From Atherinomorus stipes (lineage: Eukaryota; Chordata; Actinopteri; Atheriniformes; Atherinidae), in contig JALJCO010008721.1 of NCBI GenBank assembly GCA_023101725.1, positions 186,001-250,000 of the forward strand: a stretch of DNA of 64,000 nt. Direction: 5' to 3'. Shown here one piece after another: positions 47,623-60,019 of this stretch. The first letter of the stretch is position 1, and every line of letters begins with the position of its first letter. The notes beneath the pieces were generated by a model. The model made no database searches. It saw nothing but the letters and a program-made list of their open reading frames with translations, and was not told the origin of the DNA. Made by a program: the position numbers and the translations under genes.

Positions 47623-49348
47623 AGTGCTGATGACATGAGGTTGACATTTTTCTCCATGTTTTATAGACCAAAATGTTCATGATGATTTATGTAACAGAAA
47701 TAAGCGCGCCTGCATGAATGATTTATTAGAAATCATCGTTGCATTTCAGCACATCTGACCAGACTGTGGCGCTGTTCGCTGAAACCGGATGTGACATTTC
47801 AAGTAGGAGCTCTACACCGCTGTCAGTATGGATTTTAATGGGTTTATTGCAGATTTTAAGTTCCTTTTCCAGTTTTAAAGATGGAAAGTAGCAGCTCAGC
47901 CTTCTGTTGTATTGCCAGTTAATGTTTAGAAGCTCATAAGGACGGCGTTCATTTATTTATGTTTCCTACAGATCATATGTACATTAAAAGAGGATAAAAT
48001 TGGTGCTCTTGCCAGTGTCTAGCTGTAGGAGCCTCATGTACGTCTCTGCCAGTAAAATTCCTGTCTGCAGACACCATTTACTGGACATGATGAGACTTGA
48101 ACACATGGAGCTGCAGTCACTTCTGATTATTCTTCATTAATCAGTGTTTTCTTCACCAAGATGTGACGTCCACCGAACAGAGACAGCGTCTCCTTGGTAC
48201 TTCTTGGACATCACAGATCTCTTCCGGCTGCTTCCAAAGATGCCTTCTTCCCTCCATCCTTATCTTTACAAACGGGAACTATTTAGAACTCAACTGGAAC
48301 CATGTAAGTTATCTTCTTGTTTTTAAAGGCTAATTATTTACTGTGAGTTAGTGTGCTAGCGGTTAGCCACAAGCTAATAGTCAGCTGTGCTGCCCCTCCA
48401 CCATAGACCCTTAATAGAGAGGGACAAACATGCTACTGTACATCACCCGTTGGTTTCTGAAGAACTAAAAGTGAAGCCAATTATGTGCAATTTCTAGAAT
48501 AGATAACATCTAAATGGATGAGTTTAAAAAAAAATAAAAATTCACCCCCTCACAGTTGACATGAAGATAAACTTGACCTATTAAACCTAAACTGATTCTT
48601 TGAACCAGGCTGTTAACATGTTTATTTGTTTATTTCTGTTGTGAAGTTGGCTTTTTTAACATGGGAGTCTGTGGGGATTGGCTCCGTTTTGCAGCCAGCC
48701 CCTAGCGGATCACGGAACAACGACAAAAAATGAATTCTTCTGGGTAGCCTCATAGTTGGCCACCGGAGGCTGCCGCTTGCTCTGCACACTTACTCCTGAC
48801 TGTCTTGTACCGTGTTGGTCTTGGTCCGCTTGGTGCCGGTCTGAGCAGCTCTTTAACAGTTGTGGGCCCACTTGATGCTGGTCTGGGTCAGTCCTTACAG
48901 TTCTCAGTCCACTCTGTGGGGGTCTCTTGCATGCTGGAGCTGAACCAGAGGACCAGGCTCGGTGATGAGGTCTTGGAGCTGACTTACAGTTCTAAGTCCG
49001 GTTCTAACCTGTTACCCCCGTCTTCCTCAGCATCATCACACTCCTCTGAACTGGCTGATCCCACCACACAAACCAGTTCCAATCTAGCTGTTCTGGAACA
49101 TCTTTTATATTTTCCCCTGTTTTGATTTTACATGCAAATAAATGAGCTGACCGTGACTGTCTCATCTGGTGACGTCGTGTCATGGAGAAGCTAAAATGCT
49201 GGTGGCTAGCGAGTTTTGGCTTTTCAACATCGGATATTTACGTGAATATAAGTCTGATTGACTTCTAACTGCACAGAACTATTTATTTTGTTTTATTGTA
49301 TTGTTCTATTGCTAAATTACTTGAAGTTATGGCCGTGTCATCAGCAGG
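47623..49348. mobile_element. TTAA-type element splitting the Tc1 transposase
   Basis: Inverted ends AGTGCTGATGACATGAGG and the complement of CCTGCTGATGACACGGCC. TTAA is on the left (47619-47622) and TTGG, a possible decayed copy, on the right. It contains 48410-48790, an inverted copy of the repeat at 18240-18520. No transposase is seen; the frame at 48805-49125 is not recognised. Confidence 0.6.
48410..48790 (-). repeat. dispersed repeat related to 18240-18520
   Basis: The reverse complement matches the first copy in the blocks AACATGGGAGTCTGTGGGGA, GCCAGCCCCTAGCGGAT and CACAGTTGACATGAAG. It lies within the TTAA-type insertion. Confidence 0.65.
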
Positions 49349-49861
49349 TTGGCCTGCATTTGTGGATTTCAGGGTGAACTGTGTTCACAGACAGAGCTTT
49401 CTGGAAGTCTTTCTGAGTCCATGCAGTGGTTTCCAGTAGAGAATCATCCTTTTAATTTTAATTCATTTGCTTTTAATGCTGAAAATCACCAGCATCCAGT
49501 TTGACCTTTGGCTTGTCCCCTGCACACGGAGATTTCTCCTGATTCTCTGAATCTTTCTATGATATATACTGTAAATGGTGGAATCTCTTAAGTCGTCAGA
49601 ATTTTATCTTAAACATTTTTTCTGAAAATGTTGAACAACTTTTAGATGCAGTTTGTCTAAGATTGGTGAGCCTCTGTCCATCTTTCCATCTGAGAGACTC
49701 TGCCTCTCTGGAATGCTCCTTTTATACCAGTCACATAACTGACCTTTTGTCAGTTAACCTGATTAGATATCAAATGCTCCTCCAGTTGGTTTTTTACCAT
49801 GTTGTTGCCCCTGTTCCAACTTTTTACAGATGTGTCGCTGCCAGTTTATGGAAAGTTAATT

Positions 49862-50088
49862 TTTTAAAGGGGGGTTTCCTTTTCTTAAAAATTTTGTGTT
49901 CTCCGGGGTTTTTTAAAAAAAAAAAAAAGGGGGGGAAAGGACAGACATTTAAAAGGATAGGGGTTTTTTGGGGGGGAAAAAAGAAGAAAGGGAAGGGGAA
50001 AAAATGGGGGAATGGTCTTTTTTGAAAAGGGGGGGGGGCAAGGGGGAACAAAAAGAAAAGAGAAGGGAAAGAAGAAAAATTAAATAAA
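49862..50088. other. homopolymer-rich block, possibly artefactual
   Basis: Runs of G, A and T with abrupt borders lie inside an otherwise normal Tc1 end region. TE sequence resumes at about 50089 with AATGAGCTAATATTTTC. The composition matches the blocks at 7552-7700 and 12785-13150. Confidence 0.5.
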
Positions 50089-50257
50089 AAATGAGCTAAT
50101 ATTTTCTATGTAATGATAAAATTTCTCCATTCCACATCTTGTTTGTTGTTTATGTTCCACTGGAAATAAAATATGTGTTGATGGAATTTGTAAATCATTG
50201 AATTCTGATATTTAAATTACAAACACCATCCCAATTTCTTTAGGAATTGGGGTTGTA

Positions 50258-53200
50258 CGTACAGTATGTGCGTGTTCTTCCAGGGTGGTAAACGTAATGC
50301 TTTATTATAAAATACACTTCCTTGTATATTTAACAGTAATGTTTTCATCTCTGTTACCAGGAGTTTTATATTTATGGACAAGTAGACTGAAGAAAGCCAA
50401 AATGTATGAATGAGAGGAAGGGAAAAGATCTTTTTGTTCATATGTGAGGACTCTGGTGTGCCTAATTTCAAGAAAATGTCATTTTGGAGCCAGGCATGAA
50501 GCCTGGTTGAGCCGATTCGCAGAAAGCAAATTGGATGAGGAATTATCCGGGCTCCTCTTGAAGAAACAGAAACAACCTTCATCTTGTCCTCTTGGCTGTG
50601 AGTCGGTGTTCAGAATGAAAAGTGAGTCAGATTCATGTCTTCAGGGCTACACTGACGGGCTGCAGCAGCAGCATTCTGCTGATGTCAGGATGGGAGTCGT
50701 GATCAATCGATTAACATGTGCCTGAAACATTCATGATGCTCACCTGGCAGCTGGACACTCGCTCCGTTCATAAAACATACATGAGACTCTGCTGCAGGTA
50801 AAGTACAGTCTCTGGCCGCTTCAGGCTCCATGTCAAAAACTGATCCTCCACTCGTCTTCCAGCAGAAACCAGCCGAGTGGGAAGCTTGCACCTCGGGCAA
50901 AATACCTTCGACAACCAGAAGATGAAGGAGGCACAGCTGAGGGAGCTCTGAGTGCTCCTCGGGAAAAATGATGTGCAGACAACAGAAGCAGAGGTGAGAA
51001 ATTTATCAGAGCCAAGTGAAAGCAGCAAATTGTGGAGAAAGTTTCCTGCACGAGCCAAGCTTTCAGCTTGTGCTTTCAAAGGAAACATCCTGCTCTCTTC
51101 CCACAAGTTGACATGGTCTGGCCATGACACTCCCACACCATGAATTCCCAACTCTGTTCACAGCAGCTGCTTTACATGAAGCAGTCCTTTATTTTATAGC
51201 TTTATGTGAGCATGCAAGCACACACTTAGAGAGATTAAACTACTGAATAAGAGATCATCGGCAGCTAAGCTGGGAGATCAGACCATTACACAACATACTG
51301 TCAGTTTTACTCTAACAGGGTTCTTGCAGGAGCTTAAAAAGTCTAAAATTCCTGGAATTCTTGACCATAACCGAAAACAAAAAATGAGCAAACCAAAGCC
51401 GAAAACCAAAACACAGAAAGAAATTATGTCAAATCTTAGAACCGTAGACTTTTTTGCTACAATGTGTACTAACCTCACTAAAACCAAGGCATTGTAATAA
51501 ATCAATAAAAAGTATCAAAACATTTATTTACCACTGACATTACAGCAATGCACAATATAAATTAAAATTCAAAATAGAATATTTAGTTTGACCCCACTCA
51601 TGTCTACATTACATTATGTCTTTTAAATTTTTCTCTGTAGGACTACAACAAGTAATAATATAGAGGCTTATAACTAACTGGCCTGCTGACAGACTGAAAT
51701 TAAATATGTTCTCACATAAAAACACAAAGTGCATAAGTCGCATGCTGGATGCGCTGTTTGCTGCGTTATCACAGTTTTCGGCTGTGTAGTTTTGGTGATT
51801 TATGTCTTCAGCCAAAAATCCAAAAGTGCACTTTTTGGCCGAAAACTTTAAGTGGCCAAATTTTCAGTGCACCCCCACTTAAATTTGATTTGGACTAGTC
51901 TTAATTTTTTACTTTTATTCGTTCTCGAGAAGCATTGGCCACATAGATTACATCGCATCAATCAGAAGTTGATTCTGTCCGTCTTTCTAAGAGGCTCAGA
52001 TTGCTGCTGTACGAGTGTTGATACATGATGATTGAACTACAACTGCCGTGACAACTACTTGTTTTTATGGTTTAAATCTGTTTTTCTAATAAAAATCTCA
52101 TCATGTCTGACAGCCTCAGTGTGACGGCAGGATGTAGACAGACATTAGTGTAATGTTGGGCAGGTTCTTTGGTCGAGAAGGTACAGCTTTGATATCAGGT
52201 TTAGTATGGAATTATATTAGTCTTGTTTTATAATGCAAGGACATTTTTAATTGCTAAATTAATAACAAAAAATAAAAGGTTTTGAATTTCTGAAATCATT
52301 TGAACGTTTCTGGCAGTGGATGAAATATGATTTGTCTTAAATTTAATTCAGAACGGTCTTAAAAGGTCTTTACCTCATTGACTGCCAGATGTTTTCAGAG
52401 CAGAGCGTCTGCTCTTGACTACAGCTGATGCTTCCTGCAGCCTCCAGTGTGTTTGAGATGGGGGGGGGGGGGGAGGGGCCTGCGGCAGTGCCCTCAGATA
52501 ACAGAGGCAAGTACCTGATGCGTTCTTTCAAGTCGCATCAGGTCTCTAAAAGTCTCCAAATTTCGCTAGACTTTTAGCTAACTGCTTTATATAAAAAAAA
52601 ATTATCAGAGGGGTCTGAAAAAAAATGCTAAATATAGCAACATGTCAAGTCTGAGTTTTGCCGCATCCATCAGTGTAATTGAATGTATCAGAAAATCACT
52701 TCTAATGCAAACTGTGATTAAAGCACTTTACCGATGTTGCATTCTTACACTATTTTTCTAACAGGGTAAAATGCTATGAATGAGGTAATGGAACTCTGAA
52801 ATACAAGACAGACCCAACATTAATCAAAACAAAATATTATTCCAATCTCTAAATATTCAATAAAAACTCCAACCAATCCTTAAAGTGGGGTGCACCCCTA
52901 GGATTGGCCGAGGGACCAGTCTGTCAAACCTTTGCTTCTGCATTGGGAGGTAGAAGGAATGAGGGGGTGTGTCTTAGGAGTGAGGCGGGACTGTTTATAT
53001 TCAAATAATCTTGCTGTGCTTTCTGAAATGCAAGATTGGTAAGGGTTGCTTTAAATGCATTCAATTTTACAGTGTGTTAATAACCTCATAATTAATTGTC
53101 ATTAATGAATTAAGTTCCCATCTGTAATAACAATATAATACAAAATTGAATAATATAAATAATAATATAACATATGATCATAATAAATCATATTTACAAT

Positions 53201-54591
53201 ATTACATTCCCAACATAATAGATAATAAACACATTATTAAATAAAGTGTATTTCTACATTAATGACCATTTTTTTAAAATGTTATTTTATTTTTCCTCAA
53301 CACTGGGTTGATATGAACAAAGCTGATGAGAATTTGCAAAAAATTTCATCAACTTGCAAAAACGATTAGAAGAAACAGGTTTAATCTGTTCCATTTACAG
53401 ACAGGAAAATATCCATCAGAATGAATCCATCAAATGGCCGTAATATTCGAAAACTTGTTTTCATTTTGTCTGACGTTTAAATATGTTGAATTTGACATAT
53501 TTTTCCCCCTTCTTTTACATCCCAAAAAAATCACAAGATTGACTCAGTTTCTCTGTTTTCACTGTAAGCTCTGATTTTTTTGAATAATTCAAAACATTGG
53601 ATAGAAAAACAAAGAAAAAAATAAAACAAAAAAACAAACTCTCACCCTCATTCCATTAAAATGGGGGAAATATCCATGCTTTTAGTTTCAAATGGCTTAA
53701 TTTTTTTCCTGCCCTCCATCTTCAATCCTTTGTCCATCCTCCTTCTTCAGCTTCCTTCCTGTCACTCCATTTCCCTCCCCCCCTCTCACTTGTGTTGACT
53801 TTGCCGTGAGAGTTGTGGTTATGAATCTCCCATATGACACAGTAGCTTTCTTTTGTTCGGCCACCGCCTGAATCACTTTGGTGTATTTGGTTTTGATGAC
53901 TTTAATATCGGCTCTGACCCGCATCCCGTTTGAAACCTGCAGGTATCCGACCGGGTTTCCCTTCATAAATTATCCGTCCTGCTGCCGGGAAATAATAACC
54001 ATCACACCGACGGCGGCGCAGAATTACTAATGGGCGGCAGCTAAAGATTTCTAGCTCAGGCAATCTGTCAAAATGAATAAAAAAATGACAAAAAATAATA
54101 ACAGTGCCGGAGTCAGACGGGGAAATACAGCACAGTGTGTGTTCCCGACGTGACTGACACCCAATAAATAACCCATTTCAATTTCTGAAGCAGTCATGAT
54201 GATGAAGTCCCCACTGGGCCTCCACGCTCACCTGTGCTGATGCATGGTGTCCCTCTCCGGTGACAAAGTGGCTGTTTAATCACAAATCTGTAGCCATGTT
54301 ACAGCAGCAGGGTCCAACAACAGCAACATGTGAAAGGTCTCAGCAGTCAAACTGAGGAGAAGTCTGCATCTGTTCTGCTGCCGATGGCAAATTTAAATTT
54401 CGTTTCCAGCTTGGTTCAAGAAGGCATAATGACATCAAACCTTTCACTGCATCTGCAAGCCTACTGACAACCTGAACATTTTTCAACTTAACTTGCCAGG
54501 ACAAGACTGCAAGTGGCAGTCAACCCCGCTTGTTGTAGACCAGAATGGTCCCGGTTACATAATGTTTTGTTTTTTATATGTCAGTCTTGTT
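50258..54591. other. largely unassigned DNA
   Basis: 50430-51150 looks single-copy. 51360-51885 is possibly a hAT fragment: it ends in the complement of GGGTGCACTGAAAATTTGG and has AACCGAAAAC / GGCCGAAAAC motifs. A G-run lies at 52459-52472. 52881-53050 may be a small TTAA-flanked repeat. 53100-53280 is AT-rich. The minus-strand frame 53697-53966 is open but not recognised. 53970-54240 looks conserved-type single-copy sequence. Confidence 0.4.
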
Positions 54592-54945
54592 TTCTGTACT
54601 ACTTATCCAGTTCAGGGTTGTGAGAGTTGCCGGAGCCTAACGCAGTTATTATCAGTCAAGAGGCGGGGCACACCCTGGACAGGTCGCCAGTCTGTTGCAG
54701 GGCCGACACAGAGAGACAGATACCCACTCACATTCACTCCTAGAGACAATTTAGAGTAACTAGTTAACCTAACAAGCATGTCTTTGGATGGTGGGAAGAA
54801 GCTGGAGTACCCAGAGAGAACCCACGTGTACACAGGGAGAACGTAAAAACTCCAGACAGGAAGTCTGCTATTGGAATTGTTCAAACCCCCCTCCCCAGTT
54901 GGGACTCGAACTAGCAACCGCCTTTCTGCGAGGCTGAGGTGCTAA
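54592..54945 (-). mobile_element. second fish SINE family, copy 2
   Basis: Aligned with 38722-39118 through CCAGTTCAGGGTTG, CATGTCTTTGGATGGTGGGA and GAGAACCCACG. The tRNA-like head is at the right (GGGACTCGAAC and GGTGCTAA, minus strand) and the tail at the left. Confidence 0.8.
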
Positions 54946-56937
54946 TTCAGAATTAAGGTTTGGATGAAAAGCACATAATTCCATGAATAATATGAGACTG
55001 AGTACCGACAATAAAGACAGGAAGCGAGACTAATCCGAAAACACATATTTGTTCATCCTTATTTCCCATGGCTGCTCTGGTTACAGATAAACTGCATTAA
55101 ATCTAACTATGGTTGTTTTATATTTGACAAATTCGTGGAATAAAGAGGAGATTAATTAAAAAACTTCTTCTGAGTATTTGAGGTAAACCTCGGCTGACTG
55201 AACCAGAGATAAGATGGCAGACGAAGGTATGAGATGATGATAAATTAAGCTGCAGCTGGTCTGCTGTCTCTGTGCTGTAAGTCTTCCCCCTTGTGACCCT
55301 GTGACCTGTCTGATGCCACTCTAATTGGGTCTCTTTAATTAGCCGACTGAGGTGTCTCTGTCCCCCTTCATCCTCGCCAATCACAGAAGAGGACTTGACG
55401 GGTGGAGCGCTTCCTGAGGCTCAGCACAGGGACCCCCTGATTGGGCCCTCAGCTTTCTTTGCCGACCTCGCAGAATGAGCTGGCTGTTTAGTTTCACCTG
55501 AGAAGGCGAGGAGGGATTTCAGAGTGTGTTTTGGAGGCAGCAGAGCGGCTTTGAGCTGTGCTGCTGTCAGAGCTGCCAACAGTTGTTTGTTTTCCTGAAC
55601 GCTACTCCTCTTCCTCGGAGGAGATCCGCCGGCAGAATAATGCACTCATTTAAGACTTATTTGATTTAGCAGCAAATTAAATGCAGTTATTCCTCTGTTC
55701 TTAAGATTGCTCCGCATTAGCACCAGTGTTTAGTTTGCCTTCTTCCTGGAAAGCAATCATTTCTCCCTAACTGGATCTCTGTAAGCACATTTGTTCTGAT
55801 TAGTGTCATAAACGGCAGCTTATTGTGACTTGTTGGCCTAAACTTGAACTGCTGATGGAAATGAGGAGGTGGGAAAAAACATCTGAACTTGGAGTCAAAG
55901 CGGTGGGAGTTTTGGAGCCGAGGATCAGAGTGTACTTTGCTTAGAGGGAAGATGTTCGGAGATGTGAAACTGACCTCGACAGTAGCAGCTCCACGAAGCT
56001 GAAGGAACATTCAAACTTCAGATGAGTTTCTCGTTCATTCATTCTGACTGTAAAAATAAACCTGCAGCACATAAAGATTTTCACATCCATCTGTCAGCCT
56101 CTAAGTGTTTTGGTGAAACTTATGAAACAATGAAAACAAATTGTGCCGACCTCAGCTTAGAGTGTAATGCTAAGGTGTAAATAAACTCGTTCAAAATTTT
56201 TCTTTGTCCTATAAGTCCAAGATTCTTTACCAAGGGGCTCAAAGTTGGGCCTCAAGCATCACCTGGTGGGCTGCAAAAATGTTTACTTTTCCAAATGCAG
56301 ACACAAGATACAGTATATTCCATAGGATGTTTAGCCGTAAAAGTAGCTTCATATGTCTGAATATGGACGAAATCATCCGAACGTTGTCTCCCCTACTAGC
56401 CTACATACCTCTGTACGGTTTCAGCGTTGTTATAAATGTTGCTCGCTCCACCCTTGAAGGGCAGTGTTGCGTCAAAACTTACAACCATCGACAATCGTGA
56501 ACATGGCGCCAGTAGAGGAGATACTTTTGCTACGTCTACTTCAGAAAGGGCGGAACAAAATTAGTATACGAGGCAGTAGCATATCCGACCACAGAGGCAG
56601 ACACACCAACTCACACAATCGCTCTTTCAAATTTTGCGCCATTTTTAAATGCCCTTTTCTTCATCGATTTTCACAAATGGGTAAACTCTGTAAACTCTGA
56701 TTCTATACTGTCACCACAATTTCTGGTGATATTGCTCCGTTTCGTAAGTAGATTTGGTTAAGTTATTGATTACAAATTAAACAAAGAGCAAGATTAATTA
56801 AACCAATAGTGTCAATACTAGCATGAGCCCCAGACCACTTTGTACTTAAAGTCTGGACAAAAATGGCTAAGAACCCATGCAATCACGTAAAATTAAGTCT
56901 ACTGAATTACACTGTGCCACAAATAATTCATAAATTT
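54946..56937. other. unassigned, single-copy-looking DNA
   Basis: No exon identified. 55330-55640 and 55700-56000 have moderate GC and no repeat signature. 56200-56700 contains short open plus-strand frames without domains. Confidence 0.4.
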
Positions 56938-57115
56938 TCCTTTTAAGGATGCTCCACATGTTCTCAGAAGGATTGAGGTCAGGGTACGATGGAGGCCACA
57001 CCTTGAGTTTTTCTCCCTTCACACCCATAGCAGCCAAAGATTTAATGGGATTCCTGCAGCGTGGGATGGAGTGATGTCTGACCGCAGAAGGAAGGTGTCT
57101 TCCTTTTATAATGTG
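56938..57115 (-). pseudogene. Tc1/mariner transposase remnant, C-terminal block
   Basis: The minus strand reads SLAAMGVKGEKLKVWPPSYP, then DLNPSENMWSILKR, down to about 56943. This is the hallmark block around the last catalytic residue of Tc1-type transposases (SPDLNPxENxW). Upstream sequence to about 57115 is in the same general frame. No element ends were found, and the flanks are unrelated. Confidence 0.8.
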
Positions 57116-58636
57116 GCAGGAAATGGCCAGTTAGAAACTGCATCCTTATTTTTAACTCCTTAGCCACCCTGACGGGGCCTACCATCTCCCTCCCCATAAT
57201 TCCAGCCCACATCTCCCCACTACCACCTTGTGGACATGGTAACCTTGCTGGGATGAGTCAACCTGAGAGAACTTTTAGCTCTTGTTAAGCCAGCTGATAT
57301 ATTATCAGAGTTGTGTGAAACAAGTGACAAACTTGTAGTTGTGATTGGGACATGTAGACAAGGCTTTTTTCATAGTGATATGGTCACATACACACACAAC
57401 CCCCCCCCCCCCCCAGGTAATGGTTAGAATCTGGACTTTATTTTTTTACATTAGAAATAAAGTTTAGCTTAAAGTGAGTTTTAAAATGTGTGTGAACATT
57501 TAGTAAAGGCAGATTAAACAAAGTTTGAGAGCAGCCTCTTCCATCTCCACGGAGTCCCCCGCCTCCCTGTCACTGATGGTGGTGTGGATGATGGGGGTCC
57601 TGTGGGCGTGAAGCAGCCCTGGCAGGTCTTAATGCAGCTGTCAGGCGTCCTGGTCCAGCGATTTGCTTTCCCCCTGCTCCAGATTATATGGCTTTTAAAT
57701 GAGCAGCAGCCAGGGGGGGAACGCCTGTCGCCGCGGCAACATGAGCTATGATTTGCTGTGCCATTAATCTCTGTGGTAGGGGTGGTCCTCAGCCGATTTG
57801 TCCCTGCCAACAAATGAAGCTGTAACTTCTCCTCTTCCTGTACGTGTCTCTGTGCTGACGGGATCATCGGGCCGTTACCTGGACGCAGCTCAGCCGGGGG
57901 TCTGATCAGGAGCCAATCGGGAGAAAGGATGTGTACAAGATGTCAGGACGCCATGGGAGCTGAACAAGTAGAGACAGAACGCTGGAGCTGATTCTTCTGC
58001 TGGGGATCCGGACCCATCTGAAAACCCAATACACCACAGAACACACACACTTATTTATCTTATACATTAAACATGTGGCTTTTATCAGCGCAGGTCCCTC
58101 ATGTTTCACATTTGGCTGAATCCCCTTCAGTGATGGAGTGAATAACACACACACACACAAACACTGTTGTTTTAACGATACATCTGAAATGGAGAATCAC
58201 AATAAGAAAGTCTGTATAAACAGTGCTGCATTCAGGTTCCAGGGTAATAGTTGGTGCTCCTGCATGTCTAAAGTCGGCAGTGATGGACTCAGAGTGGAGT
58301 CAGAAAGATGCTGTAGTTGTAGTAGTTGGAGAGTGATTGTAGTAGCTAGATGGGGTGTGTTTCCCCAAATCACTTTTGCTAACGTAATGTAATGTAATTT
58401 CCCAAACTATGTTGCTAACAGTGTAGCAACTATGGTTGTATTAAACACGCCCTGTTTAATAAGCCTTATTTACAGCCTACGGACGGAGCTTTAATCTGGT
58501 CTTCCTGTTTGTCTTTTTTTGTCTGTTGACTAAAAAGATTATGTTTGAATGAACCTATGTGCCAAAAAAGTAGGTGTAATTCAGGCAAGGTGGAAATCTG
58601 TGAGTGAAACCTGGTAGTAAATTTTACGATTTAAAT
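57116..58636. other. unassigned DNA
   Basis: A C-run lies at 57401-57415 and a CA run at 58146-58159. 57530-57880 is GC-moderate and looks single-copy. A TTAA-like terminus is not evident. No gene is seen. Confidence 0.4.
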
Positions 58637-59287
58637 CAAATCAAATCAAATCAAATCAAATCAAATCAAGTTTATTTATATAGCCCTTTACAGTACCCAT
58701 TGGACACACAAAGTGCTTTACAGGAGGGGGTAACAGAAAAACATTGGGACAGGTGGGGGAGGGGAGAAAAAAGGAAACCACTGTCCCGCCCTCTGCAGAG
58801 GACGTGATAATGGGTTAAAAAACACCCTCAGTACAATAAAGCACGTATACAGACAATCACAATATCATGACACATGTGGTAGGGAGGAGGAGGGGTCCAG
58901 AGCCCAGTCAGAGAGGAGACGCTGCCAACAACAGGGGGCGCATCTTTCCAAACCTCCACCGATTTCTGGTGGGAGGAAGTTGAAGGACCAGCAGTGCAGT
59001 GGACATGTGTGTGTCAGTATCGTGTGATGTGTGTGCGTGAGCGAGAGACAGAGCACACACACAAAGTCTGTAGGTGATAAGAACAGCCTTGCCAGAGTGT
59101 CTACTGCTCCCGTGGAGGGAGGGGGGGGGTTGCAGAGCTTCACTTCGGCAGTTTCTCCAAGGACATTGGGGAGTAGATTAGATAAGTAGGATTGTTTGGG
59201 TCAGGCTGACATCTGTTTTCTTGCCTGCCTTCAAGTCCCAGCGGTCTCCAATGGCGATTCCAAACAGCCAAATCTTGGTCATTTCCA
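58637..59287 (-). mobile_element. retroposon-type 3' region with TCAAA tail
   Basis: A TCAAA-type pentanucleotide repeat at 58637-58668 is followed by GTTTATTTATATAGCCCTTT and AAAGTGCTTTACAGG. On the minus strand this is the 3' end of a LINE-like tail. The stretch up to 59287 would be the 3' untranslated part of a unit whose reading frame lies just upstream on the minus strand (59288-59620). Confidence 0.6.
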
Positions 59288-59620
59288 TCAATTGCCGGTC
59301 GTCAATTTCTCCAAGCTTGCATCAATCTTGCGCAGCAAGTTCAGAATCTCCTCTTGCTTGTCACTCTTAGTCAGAGTGGCTACAAGTTTTTGAATCTGCT
59401 CACAGATCGCATTAGTCTGAGTGTTGGCGACACGGCAAACAGCCTCCGGCAGCTTGCCAACCGCTGCCATCAGCTTATAATATTTCAGATAAACCAGGTA
59501 GATGCATGCTCCAATCAGCAGGAACCCGATTATCATAAATCCAAAAATGTATACGTCCTCGACGTCTTCCACAGAAAGCACGGACAGGCACATAATCCTC
59601 CACTTTCCCCATGAGTCCAT
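59288..59620 (-). CDS. unrecognised small membrane/coiled-coil protein
   Basis: A 110-codon minus-strand frame from the ATG complementary to 59618-59620 to TGA at 59288-59290. I do not recognise it. Residues 1-25 include EDVEDVYIF. Residues 28-47 form one strong hydrophobic segment (FMIIGFLLIGACIYLVYLKY) followed by K/Y, so a single-pass membrane protein is likely. Residues 50-105 are polar with heptad-spaced L, I and V (ICEQIQKLVATL, EEILNLLRKIDASLEKL), suggesting a coiled coil. The frame continues open upstream without an obvious earlier start; a second frame at 59640-59840 is also open, so a frameshift near 59570 is possible. It lies upstream of a retroposon-type tail on the same strand, so it may be a transposon passenger or a retrocopy. 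Confidence 0.4.
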   Translation of the reverse strand: MDSWGKWRIMCLSVLSVEDVEDVYIFGFMIIGFLLIGACIYLVYLKYYKLMAAVGKLPEAVCRVANTQTNAICEQIQKLVATLTKSDKQEEILNLLRKIDASLEKLTTGN

Positions 59621-59944
59621 TACATACCCGGCCGGGTGCGTTTCTGCAGGGCAAGAAGGCTGTCCCGAGCCTTGTCTTTGGGTGGAAAAAAATTTTATCC
59701 AATGCGTTGAGAGACCAGCCGACCAGATCCATGATTTCCAAGAAGTTTGGGAGAAAAACACAGACAGAAGCTCTGAGAGAGACAAGACAAAGATTGCAGG
59801 GAAAGCAGGGAGACGGGAGCAGAGGGAAGCACGTCTGCACTCGCTGAGAGCCGGAAGAGAAGGATTTAATTCAATTTTACTGAATATTGTCCCTATTTTA
59901 AATAAACTCAAACTCAAATCTTTTGTCTTCAACAAGATTATAAG

Positions 59945-60002
<58 letters not shown>

Positions 60003-60018
60003 AATATATATTTATATA
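59945..60018. repeat. TA microsatellite
   Basis: TA dinucleotides from about 59945 to 59997, then imperfect TA/TATTTA to 60018, directly left of the Tc1 end. Confidence 0.95.
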
Positions 60019-60019
60019 A

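Larger units (their letters stand above)
46985..50257 (-). mobile_element. second Tc1-like family, split by a 1.7-kb insertion
   Basis: The right end at about 50240-50257 (AATTGGGGTTGTA) matches the terminus of an abundant fish Tc1-like family. The transposase is on the minus strand. Tc1-derived sequence stops at 47622 and resumes at 49349. The left terminus is missing. A stretch at 49862-50088 is homopolymer-rich and replaces or interrupts the 5' non-coding part. Confidence 0.75.

Noticed and set aside
53697..53966. Possible host exon on the minus strand (89 codons)
   Set aside because: No recognised domain, no convincing splice sites found by eye, and the K/R/G-rich end is low complexity. 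Kept only as a note.
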